The notes beneath the pieces are model-generated. The model saw only the letters and a program-made list of their open reading frames with translations. It was not told the DNA's origin and did no database searches. This document shows positions 19,305-27,251 of a stretch of 50,257 bases of DNA, one piece after another (within the stretch, counting starts at the first letter, position 1; each line of letters opens with the position of its first letter). This DNA is from Actinomycetes bacterium (GTDB lineage: Bacteria > Actinomycetota > Acidimicrobiia > Acidimicrobiales > RAAP-2): contig JAKBNI010000004.1 in assembly GCA_021831125.1 (NCBI GenBank), positions 1 to 50,257 of the forward strand, in the 5' to 3' direction. A program made the translations under genes and the position numbers.

Positions 19305-19703
19305 TCAGTCGCTGAGGCGCCGCGCGAGCGTGGCCAGGACACCGTTCACGAACGACGCGGACCCCTCGGTCGAGAACACCTTGGCCAGCTCCACGGCCTC
19401 GTCCAGGATAACGGCGAGGGGTGGCGGGTCGGCCAGCAGCATCTCGCCCACGGCGAGGGTCATCACGAGCCGGTCCACCAGGGCGATGCGCTCGAGGGGC
19501 CAGTCGATCGCGCACTCGGCGATGAGCCCCTCGGCGCGCGCGCGGTGGACCTCGGTCGACTCGACGAGCAGGGCGGTGTAGGGGTCGGGCGCCACGGGCA
19601 GCGCCGCCAGGACCTCGCGCGCGGGACGCCCCTTGATCTGCGCCTCGTAGAGGATCTCGAGGGCCCGCTCGCGCGCCCGGTGGCGCTCGGGACCCGGGCG
19701 CAC
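19305..19703 (-). CDS. nusB: Transcription antitermination factor NusB
   Basis: 132 residues, all-helical RNA-binding protein that joins NusE (S10) on boxA for rRNA antitermination. It has the family ARERALEILYEAQ start (~10-22) and the SxxFVNGVLATLAR end. GTG 19703 lies one base after the efp stop, so the two are coupled. The efp-nusB order after aro genes is common in actinobacteria. The next gene downstream is the SCO fusion, an unusual neighbour. Confidence 0.93.
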   Translation of the reverse strand: MRPGPERHRARERALEILYEAQIKGRPAREVLAALPVAPDPYTALLVESTEVHRARAEGLIAECAIDWPLERIALVDRLVMTLAVGEMLLADPPPLAVILDEAVELAKVFSTEGSASFVNGVLATLARRLSD

Positions 19704-19704
19704 C

Positions 19705-20268
19705 CTAGGCCCGGGTCATGTACTCGCCGGTGCGAGTGTCGACCTTGATGGTCTCGCCCGGCCCCACGAAGAGCGGCACCTGGACGACGTAGCCGGTCTG
19801 GAGGGTGGCCGGCTTGCGCGCGCCCGACACGCGGTCGCCCTGGACCCCGGGCTCGGTGTCGGTCACGGTCAGCTCGACCGACGCGGGCAGCTCGACGCCG
19901 ATGACCTCGTCCTCGTAGGAGACGAGCATGGCGCGGCCCGTCTCGACGAGGAAGTTCGCGGCCTCCCCCAGGGTCGCCGCGCGCACCGGCACCTGGTCGA
20001 AGGTCGTCTGGTCCATGAAGATGTAGTCGTCGCCGTCGCGGTAGAGGAACTGGGTGTCGCGCTTGTCGATGATCGCCTGCTCGAGGCGCTCCTCGGCCCG
20101 GAAGGTGCGCTCGATGACGGCCCCGGTGCGCAGGTTGCGCAGCTTGGTCCTGACGAAGGCCCCGCCCTTGCCCGGCTTGACGTGCTGGAACTCGATGATC
20201 GTGTAGAGGCCCTCGTCGAGCTTGATCGTGATGCCGTTCTTGATGTCGGAGGTGGTGATGGCGGCCAT
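19705..20268 (-). CDS. efp: Translation elongation factor P
   Basis: 187 residues with three beta-barrel domains, KOW-like, OB and C-terminal. It binds between the P and E sites and relieves stalling at proline stretches. The modification loop KPGKGGAF has its lysine at K34. The C-terminus ends in a typical GPGETIKVDTRTGEY stretch. ATG 20268 is the family start; the ribosome site is weak (AAGGGA). A TAGACT -10 (20310-20305) overlaps the end of aroQ, so efp may have its own promoter as well as read-through from aro. Confidence 0.96.
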   Translation of the reverse strand: MAAITTSDIKNGITIKLDEGLYTIIEFQHVKPGKGGAFVRTKLRNLRTGAVIERTFRAEERLEQAIIDKRDTQFLYRDGDDYIFMDQTTFDQVPVRAATLGEAANFLVETGRAMLVSYEDEVIGVELPASVELTVTDTEPGVQGDRVSGARKPATLQTGYVVQVPLFVGPGETIKVDTRTGEYMTRA

Positions 20269-20304
20269 GGGCCGGTTTCCCTTTCGCGAAAGCGTGCGGG
20301 GACG

Positions 20305-20310
20305 AGTCTA
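20305..20310 (-). promoter_or_regulatory. Candidate -10 (TAGACT) of efp
   Basis: The same TAGACT hexamer precedes aroC, nfuA and tyrS. Here it would give a leader of about 30 bases before efp. It coincides with the aroQ stop codon, so part of the match is forced by that stop. Confidence 0.35.
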
Positions 20311-20763
20311 GGAGGAGGAGGCGGGTCCCCCCTCGAGCAGTCGCCCGAGGGCTTCGAGGGCGAGGTCGTAGCTGAGCGCGCCGAAGCCGGCGATCGAGCC
20401 CGAGACGACGCCCGCGAGGGTCGTGACGTGGCGGAACGGCTCGCGCGCCGCGGGATTGGTCAGGTGGACCTCCACCCGGGGCCCCGGAAAGCTCGCCAGG
20501 GCGTCGGCGAGCGCCCAGGAGGTGTGGGTGAGCGCCCCGGCGTTCACGATCAGCGCGGCGCAGTCGGTCGCGTCGCGCACGGCCTCGATGAGCTCACCCT
20601 CGAAGTTCGACTGCACGTGGCGCAGCGCGTAGCCGCGCGCCCGGGCCGCCTCGGCGAGGCGCGCGACGTGCTCGTCCAAGGTGGTCGTGCCGTAGAGCGC
20701 CGGGTCCCGCCGGCCCAGCTGATCGAGGTTGGGTCCCGACAGGACCAGGATCACGCCGCTCAT
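20308..20763 (-). CDS. aroQ: 3-Dehydroquinate dehydratase, type II
   Basis: Third step of the shikimate pathway. 151 residues, the size of the dodecameric type II enzyme. GPNLDQLGRRDPALYG (~10-25) carries the catalytic Tyr and Arg. NAGALTHTSWAL (~74-85) and VHLTNPAAREPFRH (~98-111) hold the substrate loop and catalytic His. ATG 20763 overlaps the aroB stop in an ATGA. Confidence 0.96.
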   Translation of the reverse strand: MSGVILVLSGPNLDQLGRRDPALYGTTTLDEHVARLAEAARARGYALRHVQSNFEGELIEAVRDATDCAALIVNAGALTHTSWALADALASFPGPRVEVHLTNPAAREPFRHVTTLAGVVSGSIAGFGALSYDLALEALGRLLEGGPASSS

Positions 20764-21806
20764 CGCTCCTCCTCGAACCGCTCTAGCACGTCGTGCACGA
20801 TCCGCGGGTCCACTGCCGGGACCGTCTCGATCCCGTCAGGGCCGTCGAGCACGAAGGTCAAGTCGTGGTGGGCCTTCTTGTCCCGAGCCATCACCTCGAT
20901 GAGGGCCCCGGGCTCGTAGGCCGGCGTCGCCCACGGGGCCAGGCCGAAGGCGGCGAGCACCGCGTCGTGGTGGGCGACGCGCCCGTCGTCGATGCGCCCG
21001 AGGGCCCTCGCCACCCGGGCCGCCACGGCCAGCCCGGTGGCGACGGCCTCGCCGTGGCGCACGTCGTCGCCGCGCGCCCGGGCCAGCGCCTCGAGGGCGT
21101 GGGCCAGGGTGTGACCGTAGTTGAGCACGGCACGCAGCGCGCCCTCGCGCTCGTCGGCGGCGACGACCCGGGCCTTCAACGAGACGGCCACCTCCACCAG
21201 CTCTTCCCGCGGGGTCCCGGCCACCGCCGCGGCGGGCCGGCCCTCGAGCAGCCAGCACTTGGCGACTTCGGCGAGGCCGTTGCGGACCTCGCGCTCGGGC
21301 AGGGTCGCGAGGACGGCGGTGTCGCAGAGCACGCCCCAGGGCTGGTGGAACGTCCCGGCCAGGTTCTTGCCGGCGCGCAGGTTCACCCCGGTCTTGCCCC
21401 CGATGGCCGCGTCGACCTGAGCCACCAGCGAGGTCGCCACGTGCACCACGCCGACCCCGCGGCGATACACCGACGCGGCGAAGCCCGCGAGGTCGCAGAC
21501 CGCCCCGCCGCCGACCGCCACGACGACGTCGTCGCGCGAGAGATTCGCGAGCGCGAGGCGCTCCAACAGGACCTCCAGCTCGGAGAGCGTCTTGGCCGCT
21601 TCGCCGTCAGGGACGGTGACCACGACCTGCTCGAGGCCGGTGGCGAGGTCGAACCACGGTTCGCCGCGCAGTGGCTCGGTCGTCACGATCACCGCCGCGC
21701 GGGCGCGCGGCGCGCGCGCGCCGATCAGCCCGGCGAGCTCGTGGCGGGCCCCCTCGGCCACGACCACGTCGTACGAGCGCTCCCCGAGGGCGACGGGGAT
21801 CCTCAC
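20760..21806 (-). CDS. aroB: 3-Dehydroquinate synthase
   Basis: Second shikimate step, NAD- and metal-dependent. 348 residues. VGGGAVCDLAGF (~100-111) is the NAD-binding loop, SLVAQVDAAIGGKTGVN follows, and zinc ligands lie in AEVAK, NYGHTLAHALE and RHGEA. GTG 21806 overlaps the aroK stop by four bases. It shows no oddity in length or motifs. Confidence 0.96.
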   Translation of the reverse strand: MRIPVALGERSYDVVVAEGARHELAGLIGARAPRARAAVIVTTEPLRGEPWFDLATGLEQVVVTVPDGEAAKTLSELEVLLERLALANLSRDDVVVAVGGGAVCDLAGFAASVYRRGVGVVHVATSLVAQVDAAIGGKTGVNLRAGKNLAGTFHQPWGVLCDTAVLATLPEREVRNGLAEVAKCWLLEGRPAAAVAGTPREELVEVAVSLKARVVAADEREGALRAVLNYGHTLAHALEALARARGDDVRHGEAVATGLAVAARVARALGRIDDGRVAHHDAVLAAFGLAPWATPAYEPGALIEVMARDKKAHHDLTFVLDGPDGIETVPAVDPRIVHDVLERFEEER

Positions 21807-22291
21807 GAGACGGCCTCGAGGAGTCGGGCGAGGGCGTCCTCGAGCGACCCCGACGTGTCCACCACCGCCCGCGACACCGCCTCGTAGAGGGGGCGGCGCT
21901 CGCGACGCAGGTCCGCCAGGGCCTCGGCCGGGCGCGCACCGAGCAGGGGTCGGTCTCCCCCGCCCACGCGCTCGAGCAGCGTCGCGTCCGGTGCGTCGAG
22001 CCAGACCGCGCGCTCGCGGCGCAGCCGCTCGCGCGCCTCGGCGCGCGTGACGACCCCGGCCCCGGTCGCGACCACCGCGTCGGCCTCGAGCGCCTCGTCG
22101 AGGGCCTCGAGCTCGGCCGCGCGAAACCGACCTTCGCCCACCTCGCGCAGGTACGCGGCCGCCGGGGTCCCGACCCGACCGGCCAAGACCTCGTCGGTGT
22201 CGAGGACCCCGCAGCCCAGCCTCTCGGCGAGGGCCCGGGCCAGCGTCGACTTACCGGCCCCGGGCAGGCCCACCAGGACCACCCGCGCCAC
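21803..22291 (-). CDS. aroK: Shikimate kinase
   Basis: 162 residues, phosphorylates shikimate at O3. Walker A LPGAGKST (~9-16), the D-T-D of the shikimate-binding site (~31-33), a GAG switch (~77-79) and the RPLL lid motif are all present. GTG 22291 lies two bases after the aroC stop. Part of the coupled aroC-aroK-aroB-aroQ run. Confidence 0.95.
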   Translation of the reverse strand: MARVVLVGLPGAGKSTLARALAERLGCGVLDTDEVLAGRVGTPAAAYLREVGEGRFRAAELEALDEALEADAVVATGAGVVTRAEARERLRRERAVWLDAPDATLLERVGGGDRPLLGARPAEALADLRRERRPLYEAVSRAVVDTSGSLEDALARLLEAVS

Positions 22292-22293
22292 GG

Positions 22294-23481
22294 CTAGGCC
22301 GGACGCGCGGCCGACGCGTGCGAGCCGAGCCCGGCCAGGTAGCCCTCGAGGTTGCGGGTGAACTCCTCGACCGTGTCGCCGCCGAACTTGCGCTGGGCCT
22401 CGCGCGCGAGCACGAGCGCGACCATGGCCTCGGCCACCACGCCCAGGGCCGGCACCGCGGTGACGTCGGTGCGCTCCTTGAACGACACCGTGGACTCGCC
22501 GGTCGCGAGGTCCACCGTCTCGAGCACGGGCCGGTTCAAGGTGGCGAGCGGCTTCATCGAGACCCGCGCGATGATGGGCGCGCCCGAGCTCACCCCGCCC
22601 TCGAGGCCCCCGGCGTGGTCGCTTCGCCGCTCGAACCCGCCCCCGCGCGCGTGCCCGGGGGCGGTGGCGATCGCGTCGTGGGCGGCGCTGCCGCGCTGGG
22701 CCGCCTGGGCCGCGCCGTCGCCGATCTCCACCGCCTTCACGGCCTGGATGCTCATCAGCGCGCCGGCCAGCAGCCCGTCCAGCTTGCGATCCCAGTGGAC
22801 GTAGCTGCCCAGGCCGACCGGCACGCCGTAGGCGATGACCTCAGCGACGCCCCCGAGCGAGTCGCCCACCTTCGCCGCGGACCTGATCTCGGCGACCATG
22901 GCCTCGGCGGCCGCCGCGTCGAGGCAGCGCACCTCGCTCTCGTCCACCGCGGCGAGGTCGCCTGGACCCGGCCGCTCGCCCGAGGACGCGGCGGCCCCGA
23001 TGCGCACGACGTGGCTCACCACCGCGACCCCGACCGTCGCGAGCAGGGCCTTGGCGAGGTAGCCCGCGGCCACCCGGGCCGCCGTCTCGCGGGCGCTCGC
23101 GCGCTCGAGCACGTCGCGCGCGTCGTCGAAGGAGTACTTGAGCATCCCCGCGAGGTCGGCGTGGCCCGGGCGCGGCGCCGTGAGCCGCTTGCCCGGCAGC
23201 CCGGGGGCGGCGGACATCTCTTCCTCCCACTTGGGCCACTCGGTGTTGGCGATCTCGACCGCCACGGGCGAGCCGAGCGTCCGCCCGTGGCGCACCCCCC
23301 CGAGGAGCCGGACCTGGTCGCGCTCGAAGCGCATGCGCGGACCCCGTCCGAAGCCGAGCCGGCGCCGGGCCAGCTCGCCCGCGAGGTCCTCGGCGTCGAC
23401 GGCGAGCCCGGCCGGCAGGCCCTCGACGACGACGACGAGGGACGGGCCGTGGCTCTCGCCCGCGGTCAGAAAGCGCAGCAT
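22294..23481 (-). CDS. aroC: Chorismate synthase
   Basis: Last shikimate step, with reduced FMN as cofactor. 395 residues, normal. GESHGPSL near the start, the ERASARETAARVA signature and the DHAGGLEGG loop are intact. The ATG start is fixed by a TAGACT -10 ending six bases upstream (23493-23488), which implies a leaderless mRNA. First gene of the aro operon, followed by aroK, aroB, aroQ and possibly efp, nusB and the SCO fusion. Confidence 0.97.
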   Translation of the reverse strand: MLRFLTAGESHGPSLVVVVEGLPAGLAVDAEDLAGELARRRLGFGRGPRMRFERDQVRLLGGVRHGRTLGSPVAVEIANTEWPKWEEEMSAAPGLPGKRLTAPRPGHADLAGMLKYSFDDARDVLERASARETAARVAAGYLAKALLATVGVAVVSHVVRIGAAASSGERPGPGDLAAVDESEVRCLDAAAAEAMVAEIRSAAKVGDSLGGVAEVIAYGVPVGLGSYVHWDRKLDGLLAGALMSIQAVKAVEIGDGAAQAAQRGSAAHDAIATAPGHARGGGFERRSDHAGGLEGGVSSGAPIIARVSMKPLATLNRPVLETVDLATGESTVSFKERTDVTAVPALGVVAEAMVALVLAREAQRKFGGDTVEEFTRNLEGYLAGLGSHASAARPA

Positions 23482-23487
23482 CGCCTC

Positions 23488-23493
23488 AGTCTA
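23488..23493 (-). promoter_or_regulatory. Leaderless -10 (TAGACT) of aroC
   Basis: TAGACT, then six bases, then ATG 23481, on the minus strand. No clear -35. Confidence 0.6.
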
Positions 23494-23508
23494 CGGAGGC
23501 GTCCGCGG

Positions 23509-24159
23509 CTACTCGTGGGTGTAGAAGGGGTTGGCCCCCGAGGCGTGGTCGGTGACGTCAACCACGCCGCTCAGCTCGGGGATCGCCTCGCGCAGCATCG
23601 ACTCGATCCCCTGGCTCAGCGTCATGCGACTGAGCGCGCACCCCTGACAGCCGCCCCCCAGACGCACGTAGGCCACCCGGGCGGACTCGTCCAGGGCCAC
23701 CAGCTCGCAGCGCCCGCCGTGGCTGGCGATCGCCGGGTTAACCTGCTCGTCGAGGACGCGGCTCGCCACGAGCCCGAGCGGACCCTCGACGCCGTGGGCG
23801 AGGATCTCCTCGGGGATCCCCGGGTTCATCTCCTCGCGGGTCGGCGCGTTCGGGTTGACGAGGACCAGGCCGCCGCCGCCCTCGTCGGAGAACTCCAGCC
23901 GGCTGCCGCGCAGACGCTCGACGCTCGGTGCGGGCACGACGATCGCGAGCTCGCCGTCGCGGCCGATCGCCGCGTCGCCGGGCGCGAGGGAGAGCTCGGA
24001 GAAGTAGAGGTCGTAGGCGTAGCCCGGGCCCCGGGTGCCCGTGACCTCGACCCACAGGGCGAGGCCGTCGTGGTTGGCCTCGGCGGCCAGGGCCTCTCGC
24101 ACCACCGCGCGGGCCTCGTCGGTGAGGGAGAGGACGTCGAAGGTCTCCAGCGTGCTCAC
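23509..24159 (-). CDS. nfuA: NfuA-like Fe-S cluster carrier
   Basis: 216 residues in two parts: an A-type-carrier-like N-terminal domain (~1-110), and a NifU C-terminal domain with the [4Fe-4S]-binding GGGCQGC (~170-176). It should carry clusters to target proteins. GTG 24159 is preceded by TAGACT and six bases, so it is probably leaderless. It is divergent from a cysteine-rich protein gene (24214) across only 54 bases. Confident on family; whether the N-terminal domain binds iron is not evident, since it lacks cysteines. Confidence 0.85.
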   Translation of the reverse strand: MSTLETFDVLSLTDEARAVVREALAAEANHDGLALWVEVTGTRGPGYAYDLYFSELSLAPGDAAIGRDGELAIVVPAPSVERLRGSRLEFSDEGGGGLVLVNPNAPTREEMNPGIPEEILAHGVEGPLGLVASRVLDEQVNPAIASHGGRCELVALDESARVAYVRLGGGCQGCALSRMTLSQGIESMLREAIPELSGVVDVTDHASGANPFYTHE

Positions 24160-24165
24160 GGCGCG

Positions 24166-24171
24166 AGTCTA
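24166..24171 (-). promoter_or_regulatory. Leaderless -10 (TAGACT) of nfuA
   Basis: TAGACT ends six bases before GTG 24159 on the minus strand. Confidence 0.55.
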
Positions 24172-24201
24172 CGGGTCGACGGGGCCGTCGTGGACGGAGG
24201 C

Positions 24202-24207
24202 TAGGTT
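24202..24207 (+). promoter_or_regulatory. Leaderless -10 (TAGGTT) of the 24214 gene
   Basis: TAGGTT, six bases, GTG 24214 on the plus strand. It shares the 54-base divergent region with the nfuA promoter. Confidence 0.55.
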
Positions 24208-24213
24208 CGTGCG

Positions 24214-24954
24214 GTGACCCGACTGCCCGACGACGCCCACGAGTGGGTGAGCTTCGAGGACCCCGAGCTCGCGCGGACCTGGATGTTCGACGTGACCTTC
24301 CTCGAGAGCAACTGGACCTGCATCTTCGGCCACGGCTGCCAGGGCGTCCTCACGGGCCCGGCCCCCGAGCTCGTCCAGGGGTGCTGCAGCTACGGCGCGC
24401 ACCTGTCGGACGAGGCCGACCGCGACCGCGTCGAGCGCGCGGCGCGGCGCCTCAGCGCCGACCAGTGGCAGTTCAAGGCCAAGGGGGCCAAGGGCACCAC
24501 CAAGGTGTCGCGCTCGGGCGAGATGACGACCCGCCTCGTGAAGGACGCGTGCATCTTCTTGAACCGGCCCGACTTCCACCGCGGGGCCGGCTGCGCCTTC
24601 CACGTGATGGCGCTCGACACCGGAGAGAGCTACGTCGGGCTGAAGCCCGAGGTCTGCTGGCAGCTGCCGCTTCGCCGCGAGGACGAGGTGCTCGACGACG
24701 GCCACGTGATCACCCGGATCACCCAGTGGGACCGGCGTCACTGGGGCGGCGGCGGCGACGACTTCCACTGGTGGTGCACCGAGGCGCCCGAGGCGTTCGT
24801 CGGCAAGACCCGCGTCGCGGACTCGATGCGCGACGAGCTCGTCGCCATGGTCGGCGACGAGGTGTACGCCATGCTCATGGCCCACCTGGACCGGCGCGCG
24901 GCGCTGCCCCGCGGAACCCGCCTGGCGCACCCCGTGGTGCGCCGTCGGAGCTAA
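24214..24954 (+). CDS. Cysteine-rich protein of unknown function
   Basis: 246 residues, soluble. Eight cysteines: C36, C42, C57, C58, C113, C127, C148, C188, several beside aromatic or histidine residues (NWTCIFGHGC, QGCCSYGAH, GCAFH, HWWC). The CC pair with an upstream C-x5-C is reminiscent of YkgJ/DUF3109-type metal-binding proteins, but I cannot assign it. The start is fixed by the TAGGTT box. Its divergent neighbour is the Fe-S carrier NfuA, so an Fe-S or zinc protein is a reasonable guess. The stop overlaps that of the convergent 24951 gene (CTAA). Confidence 0.75.
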   Translation: MTRLPDDAHEWVSFEDPELARTWMFDVTFLESNWTCIFGHGCQGVLTGPAPELVQGCCSYGAHLSDEADRDRVERAARRLSADQWQFKAKGAKGTTKVSRSGEMTTRLVKDACIFLNRPDFHRGAGCAFHVMALDTGESYVGLKPEVCWQLPLRREDEVLDDGHVITRITQWDRRHWGGGGDDFHWWCTEAPEAFVGKTRVADSMRDELVAMVGDEVYAMLMAHLDRRAALPRGTRLAHPVVRRRS

Positions 24955-25163
24955 CTTTCCGCCGCGAGCGGGTCCTCGTCCGCGTGGGTCGCGGTCGGCA
25001 GCGAGCCCAGGATCTCGTCGAAGCGGTCCTCCTCGGCGCGACACCACTCGGCGTGGACGTCGTCGGGGGCGGCACCGCACTCCGCGCAGGTGGTGGCCCG
25101 GGGCCCGGTGGAGCGCTTCAGCTCGCGAGCCTCGACAAAGCGACGGTGGCGACCTTTTTTCAC
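24951..25163 (-). CDS. Small protein with a CCHC-type zinc motif
   Basis: 70 residues: a lysine/arginine-rich start (~1-22), then C26-x2-C29-x7-H37-x3-C41, then an acidic tail. The four ligands fit a small zinc site; the basic start could bind nucleic acid. GTG 25163 has GAGGAG five bases upstream. The function is unknown. Its stop overlaps the stop of the convergent cysteine-rich gene by three to four bases. Confidence 0.7.
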   Translation of the reverse strand: MKKGRHRRFVEARELKRSTGPRATTCAECGAAPDDVHAEWCRAEEDRFDEILGSLPTATHADEDPLAAES

Positions 25164-25272
25164 GTCAACTCCTCACTGACCGCGGGCCCTCACGGGGCGG
25201 CGGCCGCGACTCTCGCTCGGCGAGTCGATACCCGATACTACCCGGCCCCTCCCCGAGACCGGCCCGGCCCCC

Positions 25273-25278
25273 TAGCAT
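25273..25278 (+). promoter_or_regulatory. Leaderless -10 (TAGCAT) of the 25285 gene
   Basis: TAGCAT, six bases, GTG 25285. The preceding ~100 bases hold no gene I can support. Confidence 0.55.
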
Positions 25279-25284
25279 CGACCC

Positions 25285-25515
25285 GTGGACGGATTCGACC
25301 CCCAGGAGATGATCCAGCGCTTCCGGGACCGCGCCGAGGCGGTGCGCCGGCGCGGCCTGCCCCCCGTGGAGGGGCCCGAACGCCAGCGCTTCCTCGAGCA
25401 GGCCCGCATCGACTTCCAGGACTTCGCGATGGTCGGCGACGCCACGGCCCGGCTGGAGGACGGGGTCTTGCGCCTCGAGATCGACCTGCGCCCGCCCGAG
25501 GCGCGCGGGGCCTAG
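25285..25515 (+). CDS. Small hypothetical protein
   Basis: 76 residues, starting MDGFDPQEMIQRFRDRAEAV. Charged, helical first half; second half ends in a short strand-like segment (DGVLRLEIDLR). No membrane helix, no cysteine, no recognised domain. The start is supported by the TAGCAT -10 box. The TAG stop shares CTAG (25512-25515) with the convergent lipoprotein gene. Confidence 0.65.
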   Translation: MDGFDPQEMIQRFRDRAEAVRRRGLPPVEGPERQRFLEQARIDFQDFAMVGDATARLEDGVLRLEIDLRPPEARGA

Positions 25516-25952
25516 GGGACGAGGGCGCTGGCGACCCGCGCGGCCCCCTCGGCGAGGTCGGCCGCGCCGGCGGTGACCTCGCGCAGCGCCCGGGCCCGCG
25601 CCGCCGCCGAAGCCCCCGCGTCGTAGCAGTGGCTGGCACCGGTGCCGAGCTCGTTGTAGGCGCGGTTCAGCAGCCGGGTCGCGGCGGCGTCGGGGGTGGG
25701 CAGGCTGTTGTAGGCGGCCTCGTCGTCGGTCTGGAGCACCCCGCACACGGTGTGCAGGTCGTTGGCGGAGCTCGCGGGGTCGGCGAGGGCCGTGGCGGCG
25801 TGGCGCGCGTCGTCGAGCAGCGTGCGCGTGTTGGTCGTGAAGTTCGCGTCCTTGGCCCAGCTCGCCACCGCCGCGGCGCCCGACAGCGAGCCCCCGCAGG
25901 CGGCCAGCGCGAGGCCGCTCGCGGCCACCGCGAGGGCGACGCGCGCCCTCAC
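25512..25952 (-). CDS. Putative lipoprotein
   Basis: 146 residues. A short basic start and hydrophobic stretch end in the lipobox LAAC (C19), predicting lipid attachment on the outer face of the membrane. The mature part is alanine-rich and helical, with two further cysteines (in HTVCGV and SHCYD) that may pair. No known domain. GTG 25952 overlaps the tyrS stop by four bases, so it is co-translated with tyrS, though a functional link is not obvious. Confidence 0.72.
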   Translation of the reverse strand: MRARVALAVAASGLALAACGGSLSGAAAVASWAKDANFTTNTRTLLDDARHAATALADPASSANDLHTVCGVLQTDDEAAYNSLPTPDAAATRLLNRAYNELGTGASHCYDAGASAAARARALREVTAGAADLAEGAARVASALVP

Positions 25953-27229
25953 CCGAGGACCACGAGGTGCAGCTGGCGCCGGCCGCGGCGCACCACGAGG
26001 TAGCGGCCGTGCAGGGCCCGAGACGCCCCGACGAGCTCGGTGGGCTCGACGCGCGCGTTGTTGACGTAGACGCCACCCTGGTCGAGGAAGCGGCGGGCCT
26101 CGCCCTTGGAGGCGGCGAGGCCCGTGCGCACGAGCAGCTCGACCGGGTCGACGCCCGCCGCGACCTCAGCGCGCGACCAGCTCGACGACGGTGCGTCGGC
26201 GACCGCCTCGAGCAGCGTCGACTCGTCGAGCTCGGCGATCGCCTCGGAGAAGAGCGCCTCGCCGGCGCGCCGGGCCCGCTCGGCCGCCTCGGCGCCGTGG
26301 ACGAGGGTGACGACCTCGTCGGCGAGTCGACGCTGGGCGGCGCGCCGCTCGGGGTGGGTCTCGGTCGCCTCGTCGAGCTCGGCCAGCGTGTCGTGGTCGA
26401 CGAAGGTCACGAAGCGAAGGAGCGTGCGGGTCACCACGTCGTCGCAGTTGAGGAAGAACTGGTGCATCGCGAAGGGCGAAGTGCGCGCCGCGTCGAGCCA
26501 GACGTTGTCCCCCGCGGCGGTCTTGCCGAACTTGGTCCCGTCGGCGCGCAGGATGAGCGGCGAGGTCAGCCCGTAGGCGGCGTGGCCGGTCATCTTGCGC
26601 ACGACCTCGGCCCCGAGGGTGATGTTGCCCCACTGGTCCGATCCCCCGAGCTGGAGGGTGCAGCCGTGGTCGAGGTTGAGCCGCACGAAGTCGTAGCCCT
26701 GCAGGAGCATGTAGGAGAACTCGGTGAACGACAGGCCCACGTCCTCGCGCTCCAGGCGCACGCGCACCGACTCCTTGGCCACCATCTGGTTGACCGTCAC
26801 GTGCTTGCCCACGTCGCGCAAGAAGTCGGTCAGCGGGATCGTGGTGAGCCAGTCGGCGTTGTTGAGCAGCCGGGCGCGCGCGCGGCCCGCCCCGGGGGTG
26901 AAGTCGAGGAAGCGGGCCAGCTGGAGCCCGATGGCCTCGACGTTGGCCCCGATCGCCTCGACGTCGAGCAGCGGACGCTCGGCGTCTTTGAAGCTGGGGT
27001 CGCCGATCAGGCCCGTCCCGCCCCCGGCCAGGGCGATGGGGGCGTTGCCGGCCAGCTGGAGGCGCCGCAGCGTGCAGATCTGCATCAGGCTGCCCAGGTG
27101 GAGCGACGACGCCGTCGGGTCGAAGCCGATGTAGGCGGTCACCGCGCCGGCGTCGAGCTGGTCGAGCACCGCCTCGTCGGTGACCTGGTAGATCAGGCCC
27201 CGGCGACGCCAGTCCTCGCTCAGTTTCAT
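25949..27229 (-). CDS. tyrS: Tyrosyl-tRNA synthetase
   Basis: Charges tRNA-Tyr. 426 residues. Class I signatures: LHLGS (~43-47, HIGH equivalent) and KFGKT (~233-237, KMSKS equivalent). An S4 RNA-binding domain is visible near the end (~360-420). The ATG 27229 start is supported by a TAGACT -10 ending six bases upstream (27241-27236), so the mRNA is likely leaderless and I would not expect a T-box. Confidence 0.96.
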   Translation of the reverse strand: MKLSEDWRRRGLIYQVTDEAVLDQLDAGAVTAYIGFDPTASSLHLGSLMQICTLRRLQLAGNAPIALAGGGTGLIGDPSFKDAERPLLDVEAIGANVEAIGLQLARFLDFTPGAGRARARLLNNADWLTTIPLTDFLRDVGKHVTVNQMVAKESVRVRLEREDVGLSFTEFSYMLLQGYDFVRLNLDHGCTLQLGGSDQWGNITLGAEVVRKMTGHAAYGLTSPLILRADGTKFGKTAAGDNVWLDAARTSPFAMHQFFLNCDDVVTRTLLRFVTFVDHDTLAELDEATETHPERRAAQRRLADEVVTLVHGAEAAERARRAGEALFSEAIAELDESTLLEAVADAPSSSWSRAEVAAGVDPVELLVRTGLAASKGEARRFLDQGGVYVNNARVEPTELVGASRALHGRYLVVRRGRRQLHLVVLG

Positions 27230-27235
27230 GGGCGC

Positions 27236-27241
27236 AGTCTA
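27236..27241 (-). promoter_or_regulatory. Leaderless -10 (TAGACT) of tyrS
   Basis: TAGACT, six bases, ATG 27229 on the minus strand, within the 22-base gap after ccdA. Confidence 0.6.
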
Positions 27242-27251
27242 CGAGGGCCCC

